DNA from: Heligmosomoides polygyrus polygyrus
Lineage: Eukaryota; Nematoda; Chromadorea; Rhabditida; Heligmosomidae
Direction of reading: 5' to 3'
Assembly (NCBI GenBank): GCA_947396885.1
Contig: OX377202.1
Span: 107,134,198 to 107,198,197 of the forward strand
DNA length: 64,000 bases
Under the pieces are notes generated by a model. That model was not told the DNA's origin, did no database searches, and worked only from the letters and a program-made list of their open reading frames with translations. The position numbers and the translations under genes were made by a program. Positions 22,527 through 32,900 of the stretch are shown here, in pieces. Every line of letters starts with the position of its first letter. Positions within the stretch are counted from its first letter, which is position 1.

Positions 22527-22818
22527 TTACTAAAATCAAAATGGTCAATTTACACTTATTCCCGTCATCAAGATACTTGACGGAATTTTTTAAAGGACTT
22601 CTTTCTCAACACGTTCATCACTTTTCCTCTTACAAGGAAAGATTCCCAATTCTTCTGTTGTCGAAAAATTCGCTGTTCTTGCTTTCTTTAGAAGACATCT
22701 TGATTCTGCGTCTTTTGCGAATCTTGTTGGTGCCAGAAGAACATTAAAAATGAAATTTCAAATATTATCACGTAGTGGTTATGAGGATGGAGACATATTG
22801 ATAGAAAAGAGAATCTGT

Positions 22819-23319
22819 GGATCCATCCTAGTCTGGGGGAGGCCATTTAGCTAAAATGTATGTAACAAAATGAATTGGGACTTACCAAGCGGCTCCTAGA
22901 GAAGAAGAAATGACTTGAAAAAAGAAAAACGAACGAACAAACAAAAGAAGAATAAAATCGCCGGGTTTTACAACCGTTTCGGAGGGCAAAGAGAGACGCA
23001 ATAGAGGCATGCCGCGTGCTGACCACCGCGTGACATGTCATAACCTGGATCTAACATGGTGAGTAGGGCACCTAAAGCCACATGGCGCGTGCTGACCGCA
23101 TCTGACATGTTATAACCAGGACCTAACATGGTGAGGAGGAGGCATAACTTTGCCAGCTTACAGCCGCGTCGAAAGCAAATGTAATTTTTTCGTCTGTTTG
23201 TTTGCGAATTTTTCTGCTTTAGGTCATATCTTCTTCTCTAGGAGCCGCTCGGTAAGTCCCAATTTATTTCGTTACATACATTTTAGTTATGTGCCCCCCC
23301 CCCGGACTAGGATAGATCC
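22819..23319. mobile_element. 501-bp MITE with long terminal inverted repeats, copy 1
   Basis: Ends GGATCCATCCTAGTC and GACTAGGATAGATCC, with inverted homology reaching inward about 90 bp to AGCGGCTCCTAGAGAAG. 8-bp flanks are GAATCTGT and GAATCTGG. The interior repeats ACATGTTATAACCAGG units. Related copies are at 48244-48785 and 57049-57556. Long TIRs and an 8-bp TSD suggest a Mutator-like or hAT-like MITE. Confidence 0.75.
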
Positions 23320-23519
23320 GAATCTGGCTTAGATTTCTACACTAATAAAGCGGAATCGTGTGCAGTTAGGGGTCACTTGATTTAACGGATTTACGAATTT
23401 GCCAAAAATTGATAAAATTTTATATATTAAGCTTTTACTTCCTGCATGCATTGTTTCATAGATGGATATTCAATTTTCGTTACGAGACCAACTCAAATCG
23501 GAATAGATACCGGGGAACT

Positions 23520-23714
23520 AGGTCGTTGTCGCGAATATCGGCAGCATTCGGAAGTGGAGGTGTGAACGCGACCACCAAAAAAGCCGCATCGAATGGGCGT
23601 GCAATTCAGAGAAGGCGGTACCACTATTGACCGGCGCGTATTCCATCGGTGCAGTGTTTGGTTGTGATTGCGCAGTATACTCCCATTTCCCAATGCTGCC
23701 CACATTAGCGACAT
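23520..23714. repeat. Short inverted repeat carrying the GGGCAGCATTGGGA motif
   Basis: The left end TCGCGAATATCGGCAGCATT and the right end CCAATGCTGCCCACATTAGC are imperfect inverted copies. The motif ATGTGGGCAGCATTGGGA also occurs at 37141-37185 and next to exon 2 of receptor gene C (1245-1275). It is a dispersed repeat; the open frames through it (…NVGSIGRWE… type) are not genes. Confidence 0.5.
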
Positions 23715-23759
23715 GGACCGATAACTAACTGTTCTAGAAAATTACCATGTGAACAACAG

Positions 23760-24042
23760 ACCAAATACGTTTTTATTGTGAGTGCCCATTCTTTAAGTAT
23801 AGCAGTGACATTGAAATAATAAACGAAAACGTACCGAAGCTGGATGTTGTGTCGAAAAGCGTAGCGTTCTATTGATGAGACGTTCATTCAGCGGATAGTG
23901 AGACTATTCTGCCTCACTACGGGTTGATGAAGTGTTTCCACTTTCAATAGAATACGCTCACGCTTAAAGAGATGCTACAATATGTCATTTCGTGAGAACA
24001 GCTGCACTTTTTGTTTCGCATACAAAGTGCAAACTGCTTTTT
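23760..24042. repeat. Dispersed repeat or decayed exon, copy 1
   Basis: Aligns with 50715-50995 in the same orientation: both hold GACATTGAAATAATA-like, GACGTTCATTCA and TCAATAGAATACG blocks in the same order. On the minus strand both have a GT directly after a CTTCGG/TTTCGG context (a possible splice donor) but no conserved frame. Unidentified. Confidence 0.4.
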
Positions 24043-24164
24043 ATTAGGTTGTCGGGAAAGTTCTCACAAGGAGAGCCTCCAAACAATCGGTGAGCTTTTG
24101 CGATGGAATTTCTTTGCAGAATGTAGGTTGGTCAGCGTGGGAAGTTCAAAACCAGCTAATTAAG

Positions 24165-27100
24165 GTTAGGCGTGCTCCGCGCCTACCTTTCTCTACCGCT
24201 CAAAAGGGTGTTTATTTGCGCCCTTCACTAACTTGGGAAGAGAGAGTGCGTAGGCGGGAGCTACGTACAACCAGTGGAGCGCTGGGAAATGAGAGCTCCA
24301 TGCGAGCAACCCCACCTCATGGGGGCTTTCAGTCTCCAGTGCCTTCCACAAACCTCACTGCAATGCCGACGCCGTGCAACAGTAGCCCTAAGAGAGACCG
24401 TTGAGCGGTCGCCGGTGTAGACCCTATTGTGGCTTAGTAGCGAATGTAAGATCACTTATGAGAAACTGTAATGCCTTTGTTATGAATGTATGTCTACATA
24501 ACTATGATTTGGTCGTATAAACAGAAACATGGCTAAGCGACGAAAATGATCTGAAACCTCTTTTGGGTAATGCAAGCACCCAGTACTTGGGCGTTAGGTG
24601 CGATCGCCGATCGAAAAAAGGAGGAGGTATTCTGCTTTTGCTGAAGAAGTTGTTCTCTTACAATGAAGAGTTCAAAGAGTCAGTAGCAAACTGCTATGAG
24701 ATCCTAGTATGTGACCTAAAAATAGATCTTACTGAGTTTTGCGTTATATGTGTGTACAGAACCCGGATAGCAGCACCTCAGGTTCATATCGGTTGGCCAA
24801 AGCTATAAGTGACTTTTAGTGTTTTGCTTGGGGACTTTAATTTGCCTGATCTTATGTCTCAGCGTCCAAGCGGGGCATCTAAGAGTTTTTCTGAGGCTGT
24901 TAAAACCCGCGGTTTTCACCAGCTGGTGAAATCTCCAACTAGGCGAAACTCAACACTGGATGTCGTTCTGCAATAATGCTGGCTTCATCAGTAACGTAGT
25001 CACTGGTCCTCCTATTGGTGGCAGTGACCATACTACAGTCATGTTTCAGTTGGGTGTAAGGCCTAAAAGAGAACAATTTAAATGGGTTCGTGATTTCATA
25101 AGAGCCGATTATAATGAAATTGGAGATTACCTAACTAGCATAGATTGGATAGGTATATTGAATTCATCTAGCACATTTGATCAGTTGTATGAGACGTTTC
25201 TTGCAATTTTACATCATACAATTGAAATGTACGTTCCTATGCGAAAAATTGGAGATGATGTAGGGGGCTTCCTGAGTATCTCATGAGAATGGATCGTCGT
25301 TGTGTTTGGAAAGAGGCATGCGTCAATGGTCGAGGAAAAGACTGGGCTTCGTACGAGGCACTGTCTAGAAAGCTTAATAAAGCACTTTATCGGTACAATG
25401 TGTTCCAAGAAAGTAAGATAGCTAAATCTAAAGATAAGACAGCATTCTACAGATACATAAGCTCTCGCATTGAAAAGGACAATGGGGTCTTGATAAAGGA
25501 TGATGGTGCGCTGGCCTCTATGGAAAGCGAGAAAGCTGACTTGTTGGGCGAGGTATTTCTCAAGGCATACAACAGGGATCACGTATGGAAAAGTGATTCG
25601 TTGAAGTGAGGGCCAGCCCCATTTTCCTCAGATGAATAACACAGTGTGGTTCCTGAAGGAAGAGAATATTGATGTGTTGACTAAGTGGCCCAAATCCTTG
25701 CCATTAACCCCAGATTTGGTTCCTTTGTGCTTTATAAAAAAATGTTGTCCACCATATGGCTTTTCCTCTGGAACACATATTTAATCTGAGTTTTATGAGA
25801 GCCGAGGTCCCCGGCAGGTGGAAACACGCTTTTGTAACACCCATTTATAAAAAGGGATCTCGCAATGATGCAAAAATTGCAGGCCAGTTAGCATCACTTC
25901 AATATTCGCAAGAACTTTTGAAAAGATTCTCAAGAAGCACGTTCTAGCACATCTAGGAAACCACAAAATAATTTCTGATAACCAATATGGTTTCCTCAAA
26001 GGCGGATCCGTAGAAACCGCGCTTCTCACCTCTCTCAATGACTGGTCTAAGGCTATTGAAGAGAAAAAGTGCACGGATGTGGTACACTTTCACTTCTCCA
26101 AAGCCCTTGACAAAGTCCCTCTTGAGAAGTTGCTTATAAAAATCAGAGCCGTGGGAATCCATCCTAAGATAATAAATTGGACTCGGCAGTTCCTGACCGG
26201 TAGAACGTATCAAGTGAAGATCAAGCGCGAGTTCTCTAAAGTTTTCCCCGCCTTAAGTGGTGTTCCGCAAGGCGGAGTGTTTCTCCACTCTCGTTCTTGT
26301 TGTACACCTATGAACTCCCAGGTTTGATCAATAATTTGAGCGCTAATGTATGCTGACTACGTTAAAATCTACAAACGAATTTACAGGCCTGAAGACTTTA
26401 TTTCCCTTCAGTTAGCGATTGACTTCATTAGTCGTTGGGCTGAATTATGGGAATTGCCACTTTCAGCGGAAAAAAACCTGTCTTTTGGTGATTGGACCCA
26501 GAAACCAAACTCGAATGCCGACATACAGAATTAATGGCGAGCCACTCAACAGAGTGAACGAAGCTCGAGATTTAGGATACAATATTACAACTGATCTATG
26601 TTTTTCTCAGCATTGCAGAGTTTTGGTGAAAAAGGCCAATTATCGAATTTACAGTCTCTTCAAAGTTTTGAAATCCAAACTCCCTGAAGTGGCTATATAT
26701 GGGCCTATAAAACATATGTGCGACCGATCGTGGAATAATGGACTACAGTGTTCAATCCAACGAAGAAGAAGGATGCCGACCTTTTGGAAAGCGTTCAAAG
26801 CAACTTCACTAGGAAACTCATGGTAAGATGTTATTCGACGAACTACAACCAAATACCTCACGGCCTCAACGATCGTTGCTTTTTGGACTTTCGTCACTGA
26901 GAAATAGAAGGAGAACCGCTGACTCTCTGATGATGTGCAAAATCCTAGCCAATAAGCTTAACATCAACGCACTAGAATTCGTTGATGGGATGCTAACGAG
27001 ATCCGTAAGAGGGAAGCTCAAGCTTAGAATCTCAATAGCAAGGACGCGAGTTAGCTCAGACTTTTTGACGTATATAGGATCCTGAAGGATTTTAATCTGC

Positions 27101-27345
27101 TGATTGGGAGGTACGATGATCTGGCGAGCCTGTCTGCTCGTACCTTTAGAACGTATCATGCTGGTTAAATTTTTCGATGCTGTGGAATACGACATGCGGT
27201 GAAAACGTTGCACAAGAACAAGAATTGATATCTAACTGATTTGTTTACGTATTTGCTTGTTTTCGTTTTGTTCTTGTGTTGTTAGTTTGTAACGCGAAGA
27301 CTCATGTCTACGCCTCGAATAAATAAATAAAATAAATAAATCAAA
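24165..27345 (+). mobile_element. CR1-type LINE, 5' truncated and frame-broken
   Basis: Endonuclease region: TETWLSDENDL near 24515, RRSKKGGGILLLLKK, LLGDFNLPDL-like near 24828, LDVVLQ then GGSDHTTVMFQLG near 25018. RT region: LEHIFNLSFMRAEVPGRWKHAF near 25770, FSKALDKVPLEKLL near 26096, GVPQGGVF near 26262 and a YADYVKIY version of the YADD box near 26346. The C-terminal block ends near 27085, and the element ends in (AATAAA)n at 27318-27345. At least seven frameshifts or stops; the second catalytic Asp of YADD is Tyr. Inactive. Confidence 0.85.
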
Positions 27346-28235
27346 AAAGGCGAAAAAGGCGTGTGAACACGTGAGCGCGACGCTCATGACGCCATGCTGA
27401 CACCTCCCGGATGTGGTTGGTTGGCGCAGTGGATAGCGATGCTGACTCTCGGGCGCCCCAAGTCCAAGTGGGTTTTATGGTTCAACCTCCGGTGTCTTTG
27501 GCACACATCGGGTCGCTGTTATTTGGTGGTTGCGTGATCACAGGAGTCAATTTGTACACGATTAATACCTTTATTACGTAGATGTAGCCTTTTGTGCTTT
27601 TATTGGAGTTACCTCTGAATGGGTCGAATTTGCACTGTATCATTCTAATGGTTCGCTATCATAAAAATTTACTTGCTCACACGAAGTAACTGTGTTTATT
27701 GCTGACATGAGAATCAACAATTGCGATGTAGAAGTATGAAACAATTATGATATAGAAGTCAGGAATAAACACAGCTACCTCATTGAGCAAGAAAATTTTT
27801 ATGTTAGCGATCCAATAGAATTATACTGTGCAAATACGATCCATTCAGAGGTAACTCCAATAAAAGCACAAAGGCCACATCAACGTAAGAGAGGTATTAA
27901 TCGCGTACAAATTGACTCCTGTGATCACGCAACATTATAGTAACAGCAACCCGATGCGTGCAAAAAGTTCGGCTACACCGGGGACCGAACCATAAAACCG
28001 ACGTGGTGCGCCCGAGAGGCGACATGGCTAGCCACTGCACCGATCGACCACATCGGAGGGGGGGAGGGGCAGCACGGCGTCAACACGAAAACTTCGCGCT
28101 CACCTTTTCAGATGTGTTTTTTCGACAAAGAGCATTCCGAAAAAAGTAACTATGGTTTTGGACTCCCCACAAGGGGCCCTACATCCTGTAAAAATTGCAT
28201 TGCAAAAGCTCGCCGCAAATTTGGAGGCTCTCCTT
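27346..28235. repeat. Palindrome with two opposed tRNA-like modules
   Basis: Two arms of about 370 bp. In the left arm an A-box TTGGCGCAGTGG (27421-27432) and a B-box-like GGTTCAACCTCC (27479-27490) read rightward. In the right arm the matching CGGTGCAGTGGC (28042-28031) and GGTTCGGTCCCC (27991-27980) read leftward. Shared inner anchors include TGATCACAGGAGTCAATTTG and GAGTTACCTCTGAATG. The modules point toward each other, so Pol III transcription, if any, would be convergent. Not a normal tRNA: the anticodon arm is not recognisable. Confidence 0.65.
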
Positions 28236-28500
28236 GTCAGCGTTTTGTGTTACTGTTTTTCATTCGTCCATTATTAAATAAAAATTCAACTTGCATTGAG
28301 CATTGGTGTTACTTTCTGTATAGAATTTTTCTCGACCACCTAATTTCTTCGCTGATGGAATAAGTCGACGGTGGCACGTTGGCAAAGGTGCCTTGATTCG
28401 AACGGTGCTTATTTCGACTAAATCCGATGAGATTTGAGAAAGTTATGGTAGTTCATAGTACAGCACTCAAAACGTTGAGAACTTTTCGGACAACCTAATA

Positions 28501-28887
28501 CATTCAGTTGAGCTGCCCTGCAGATATACGTGCAGTATGGTGCACTGTAGAATTCTTGAGAGTTTGCAGTGATTAATGGTTTTCAGAAAACTATAGTGCG
28601 ATGTCTATATGACGTGCGCCCCTCTGTTGTTGTTGTTGTTGTTGTTGTTATGGTTTCGGTTCCCGGAGATCTTCGTCGGCCGCTTTTCGCCACTGAATGG
28701 CTGCTGTCTCTAATCTGTTCTTACCAGCAGTCCTAGCCATAGCATTTACTACGGCCTGATAATATTTATTTATTTATTTACACTAGTACAAGTAAAATCG
28801 TGCGCAATCCGCATAACAAGATGATCACAAAAAACCAATCAATCACAAATATTATATGTACAATCTAAGTAGAACAGTAGACGTGTA
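28501..28887. other. Microsatellite (GTT)n and a LINE-like tail, no gene
   Basis: A (GTT)n tract lies at about 28624-28650 and a (TTTA)n tract at about 28765-28780, the latter resembling an inverted CR1 tail. No coding sequence is supported. Confidence 0.5.
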
Positions 28888-29878
28888 ACAAGGAAAGGTT
28901 CCCAACTCAATGTGAGCTTTTGCGATGCTATTTTGACAGGATGTAGGGCCGTGGAGTTCAGAATTACAGTTAGTTTTTGCTGGACGCTTTTCTAAAGACT
29001 TGAAAAAAGAGGTGTGAAGACGTGTGCGCAACACTCATCAACCCCTATGACACCCCACGAGATGTGCCTCGGTGGTGCAGTCGGTAGGAGTGCCGCTTTA
29101 TAGAAGCACACCGGAAGGGTTTTGAGTTCGAGTCCGCGTACTGCCAACATTCTTGCACATGTTAGTTTGTTGTTATTACGCTTTCTCATGATCACAGGAG
29201 TCAATTCTAGACCATCACTGCTTACACCAAACCAGGGTTTTCTATTTGCGCCTTCATATGTGCTAGTTATTCAACGATGCGTATCTGCACCATATCACTT
29301 TTCTGGAAATAAAAGGTCTTATTGCTTCCTCCTTTTAGCCAACAGCTATGCTACAAAACTATGAAACAAATAAAACACAAGCGCTTTTCACACCAGCAGC
29401 ATCTTACAAAAACCAGTGAGCCCTGGCAAAGAATGACCACTCTTTTTCGTTGAACGCGTAACCCGTCGATGTAACCAACTGCCACCCACAGAAGAAAAAC
29501 TTGCGCATATGAAGGCGCAAATAGTTGTTGGTTTGTTGTAAGCATTAATGGTCTAAAGTTGACTCCAGTGATCAAAAGAAAGCGTTATAACAACAAGTTA
29601 ATATGTGCAAAAACGTTGGCAGCATGTGGACTCGAACTCAAAAGCCCGCCGTTGTGCTCCTATGAGGCGGCACTCCTACCGACTCCGCCACCGATGCACA
29701 TGTCGTGGGGTGTCGAAGGCGTTGATGAATGTTGCGCACACGTTCAGCACCCCTTTTTCAGGTATTTAAAAAAGCGTCCAGCAAAAACTAACTCCAATCC
29801 TGGACTCCACTCACACGGATCTACCTCCTTCGAAATAGTATCGTAAAAGCTCACCTTGAGTTGGGAACCTTTCCTTGT
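28888..29878. mobile_element. Second palindromic element with opposed tRNA-like modules
   Basis: Ends ACAAGGAAAGGTTCCCAACT and AGTTGGGAACCTTTCCTTGT are perfect inverses. Arms of about 450 bp carry A-box GGTGGTGCAGTCGG (29071-29084) with B-box GAGTTCGAGTCC (29124-29135), and in the other arm GGTGGCGGAGTCGG (29692-29679) with GAGTTCGAGTCC (29640-29629). Both modules read inward. Flanking motifs (GTGAGCTTTTGCGATG, TTTTTGCTGGACGCTTTT, TGATCACAGGAGTCAA) are shared with the element at 24044-28498, so it is the same family. Confidence 0.7.
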
Positions 29879-29999
29879 AAGTTGTGGCTGCGTGCACTTC
29901 CTATAATGCACTACGTCACGGTGTTCAATGGAATGCGTTGCTGCCTTAGGTAAGGTAGGGCAGTAGTGACTTCGGACGTCGACGCTGTTAATCATGCTC

Positions 30000-32900
30000 C
30001 TATCTTTGATGTACAATTCTTAACGTATTGGGAGGAGTAACGTAGCTGAGACATTGTGACGGAGTGGTAGCTGCTTTAGATCCCCTTGATCCCGTATATC
30101 CTGTGAAGCGAGACAGTATGCTATTACTCAACAGCGATATCAAATATATTCGATAGTCGGCTATAGAAAACACTGTGACAACTGAATTGAAAAGAGGATA
30201 TAGAGAGAGCAGAACACCTATGCTGTCCGTGACTAGTGGAATGCTGTCGAATTTTCCTAAGAATGTCACGTAGATGATGACCGCTGGGATGTGGACGAAC
30301 ATCGTTGAGCAGGTGGTCTAAAATTGCCACTATTTATTTAGAGATATGATAGTTGTTGCAATTGAGGCTCTTCCGATATTCGTTATTGTCAAGATTTCCC
30401 TGCTTAGCAGCTTCCTCAGGCCTTTAATAACGTTACATATAGTGATTACCATCATCAAAACACACAATAATAAGGGTAAACACTATCCAAGCGAGCCTCG
30501 CTAACAGAACCTCACCAATGGCGATGCTGCTTATAAGTAAAATTACTGCAAGCAACATTGCCGCTGATCTTGTTAATCACTACATAATAAGCCTCAGCGC
30601 ATCGGTCTGCTCATCCCTTGTGTTAATTTCGGGGTTCAGGCTCTTTTTCGCTAGGGCTTCAAGCAGGTTCCTTTCTGGCGGGATTATCAGTGAGCGTGGA
30701 TTACGTTAACTTCAGTTGCAGGAGGGTCTTCATGAGTGTGGTGGAGGTTGCGGCGTCGCGAAAAGCTGTTCGTTGGGTAAGAAGCAGGGCTTCGCAACGC
30801 TCGCACATGCTCGTCTTTAATGTTATTAAAGGCCTGAAGAGGCTGCTAAGCAGTGAAAGCTTGCTAATAAAGAATATCGGAAGAGTCTCAATTGTGCCAA
30901 CTGTATTTAATTACGTATGAGGCTCCGGGATAGCTCTATTCTACACTATTTATTGAGATACATTGAATGCAATAAAATGTCATAATGGGGAATAAGATGG
31001 GCAAGACTATTATTGTTTTTTCCTAGACAAAGTCGGGCGAAAAATTCGATCTTCATCATGCTTATGCTCTTGTGCATTACGCTCGGAGGCGTTAAGCAAA
31101 TAAGACATGGCAAATTCAGGCTTAGGCGGCTCGTGTTAACCAAAACAAAATTGTCTGGAAAATTATGCAGTGTAAGAATGCATCCAAGCGCACCTCATCA
31201 CCTTGCCCAATCTAGGACCTTTTCCTTTTCCTACACCAGACGTTGGGCTATCTAAGGCATACCAGACGTCGGGCGATCCAGGGCAGTAAAAGGTATATAG
31301 GCAGCAGATGGCTATCTGGGAGCCGATCTTTCCGACTCTTAAGCGTCGCGCTCCCCTACCCGGTCCATCGAGTGTCTCCAGACGTAAGCTGGAGATGTAA
31401 GGCCCTGCAGATCCTGTCTGCCTAGCGAGTAAGTCAATGCCCTTGTTTGAGGCCACATCATTTGTTGTGCGTGCTATGTTATTTGTTTTTGCATACTCTT
31501 CAATAAAATAATCTGCGAACCGTGTCTTCTGTCTTGTTTTCTGCTACGGGATCGGGACCTGAACCGCTAGGTTATTAGGGTAGGAAGTGAGAAGTTATTA
31601 GGGTAGGAAGGGTAGGAAGCAGCTTGGAGGGCTCACCTGAAATAGGAGCACGTGAAACATCTGTCGTTGAAGTCGCTTTACACAGGAACTTATTCCACTC
31701 TGTTTAAGGGTCAGGTGCGTGCGAACAGCGCAGAAAACTTCGACGAGCGAGCACAACAAAACAGAAGTGAATTCTACGGCCAAGAATACAGATAGATGAT
31801 TGACGCTATGCTGAAAAGTGATTTAATTGCGCTCTACTGTTCTGGTGCTCTATGACGGGTAATAACGTGGTACTGTAGCAGTTTCCTGTTACTAGTACAC
31901 AACAGGAGAGGAAAACCAACCTCTGAGGAAACTCCAACGAACGCTGTGACTTCCATACCGGTGTCTTCCATCTGGACTCGGAATGCTGCGCTTGGCAATG
32001 CGGTCATTAACATCAAGAAAGCGGTATTGGACAAGAGCAATACATTCGCTGTGCATATTGTCAGGATCCACATCTTGGTCGTGAACAGGTGCAACAGTTC
32101 TGGTCTGATTGTGATTTGAACACCTCGTCTAAGGCGGGGTTTACACTTCAGTCTACGTGCGGCGCGGTGTCAGCTACCAATATTGATCGTCTTTATCGCA
32201 TAATCGATACTGGTCGCTTTAACAAAACCGCTCCTCCTAGCGGCTGATATACCATTTTCACGTCGAATTAAACACTTTTCAAATCAAATAGGACACTTTT
32301 CTAAGCTAGCTTTAATATTTTCAAATCAATGCGAACCCTTCCAAATCGAAGTGACAGTCAGACAGTTTAAACCACAAACTCAATAAGATGGTTAGAATAA
32401 TTTTTTTGTTCAAGGAAAATTTGATATAACCTTCTATGAAATTTTTTAGTTCACCTGCACCAATAAGCGTAAGAATTTCATGGAATTTTCATTTTTCGAG
32501 AAAAACAGTCAATTAAAATTTGTTTTAAAACACAGCAAAAAACAATCAAATACATAGAACGATAAAATTAAGGCATTTAACTGAAAATATGTATGTTTTT
32601 ACAACTGTTTTGTTTTGTCGTTTAACTCCATGCAAACGGAAATTTTGCTATCAATCGAATGAAAATCACGAAGTTTCGGACAGGTACATTGCGCAATTTT
32701 TGTTTTGGCGATGTACATGGCCACCTTCCCACTTTTCAAAACAACCTTTAAACCATTTTTTCATAAGAAAATGATAATTTGATAAATTTTAAACAGTGTG
32801 ATCACTTTTTGGGTGGGCGAATTAAAACTTCAGAGAAAGTCACACTCAAATTTTTCTTCAAAAAAAATTCTAACATTTTTGGAGAGTCTCTATTTTTGTA

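Larger units (their letters stand above)
19020..22760 (-). mobile_element. CR1-like LINE remnant split by four insertions
   Basis: Minus-strand RT coding sequence reassembles across interruptions. From high to low coordinate: FDFSKA (motif A) at about 22530-22550, then a MITE; VSYVHLLHKMR, IDIHPRIVSWISSFL, a VPQG-type motif B and FCAFADDIQD (motif C) at 22391-22088; then two hAT-like elements; LHLGARGRLHQYTTNN and VKNLGFLIT at about 19920-19640; then a SINE; LEHGTPVCSPYT and SVQNSFTRK at about 19330-19220, ending near 19020. Each block carries frameshifts or stops. CR1 versus a related clade is inferred from motif spacing. Confidence 0.75.
24044..28498. mobile_element. Mariner-bounded element carrying a tRNA-like palindrome, split by a LINE
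   Basis: Ends TTAGGTTGTCGGGAAAGTTC and AACTTTTCGGACAACCTAA are inverted and each is flanked by TA (24042-24043, 28499-28500). Near the right end a mariner transposase C-terminus is legible at about 28369-28426 (ARWQRCLDSNGAYFD then stop). A CR1-like LINE fills about 24165-27345; without it the element would be about 1.28 kb, normal for mariner. The remaining interior (27346-28235) is a palindrome with a tRNA-like module in each arm. Confidence 0.65.

Noticed and set aside
23493..23714. Receptor exon suggested by similarity to the frame before exon 2 of gene C
   Set aside because: The shared part is the dispersed GGGCAGCATTGGGA motif, which in gene C lies in the intron, not in the exon.
27417..29706. 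Four tRNA genes
   Set aside because: A- and B-boxes are present but acceptor and anticodon stems do not form a credible cloverleaf, and each module occurs in an arm of a palindromic repeat.
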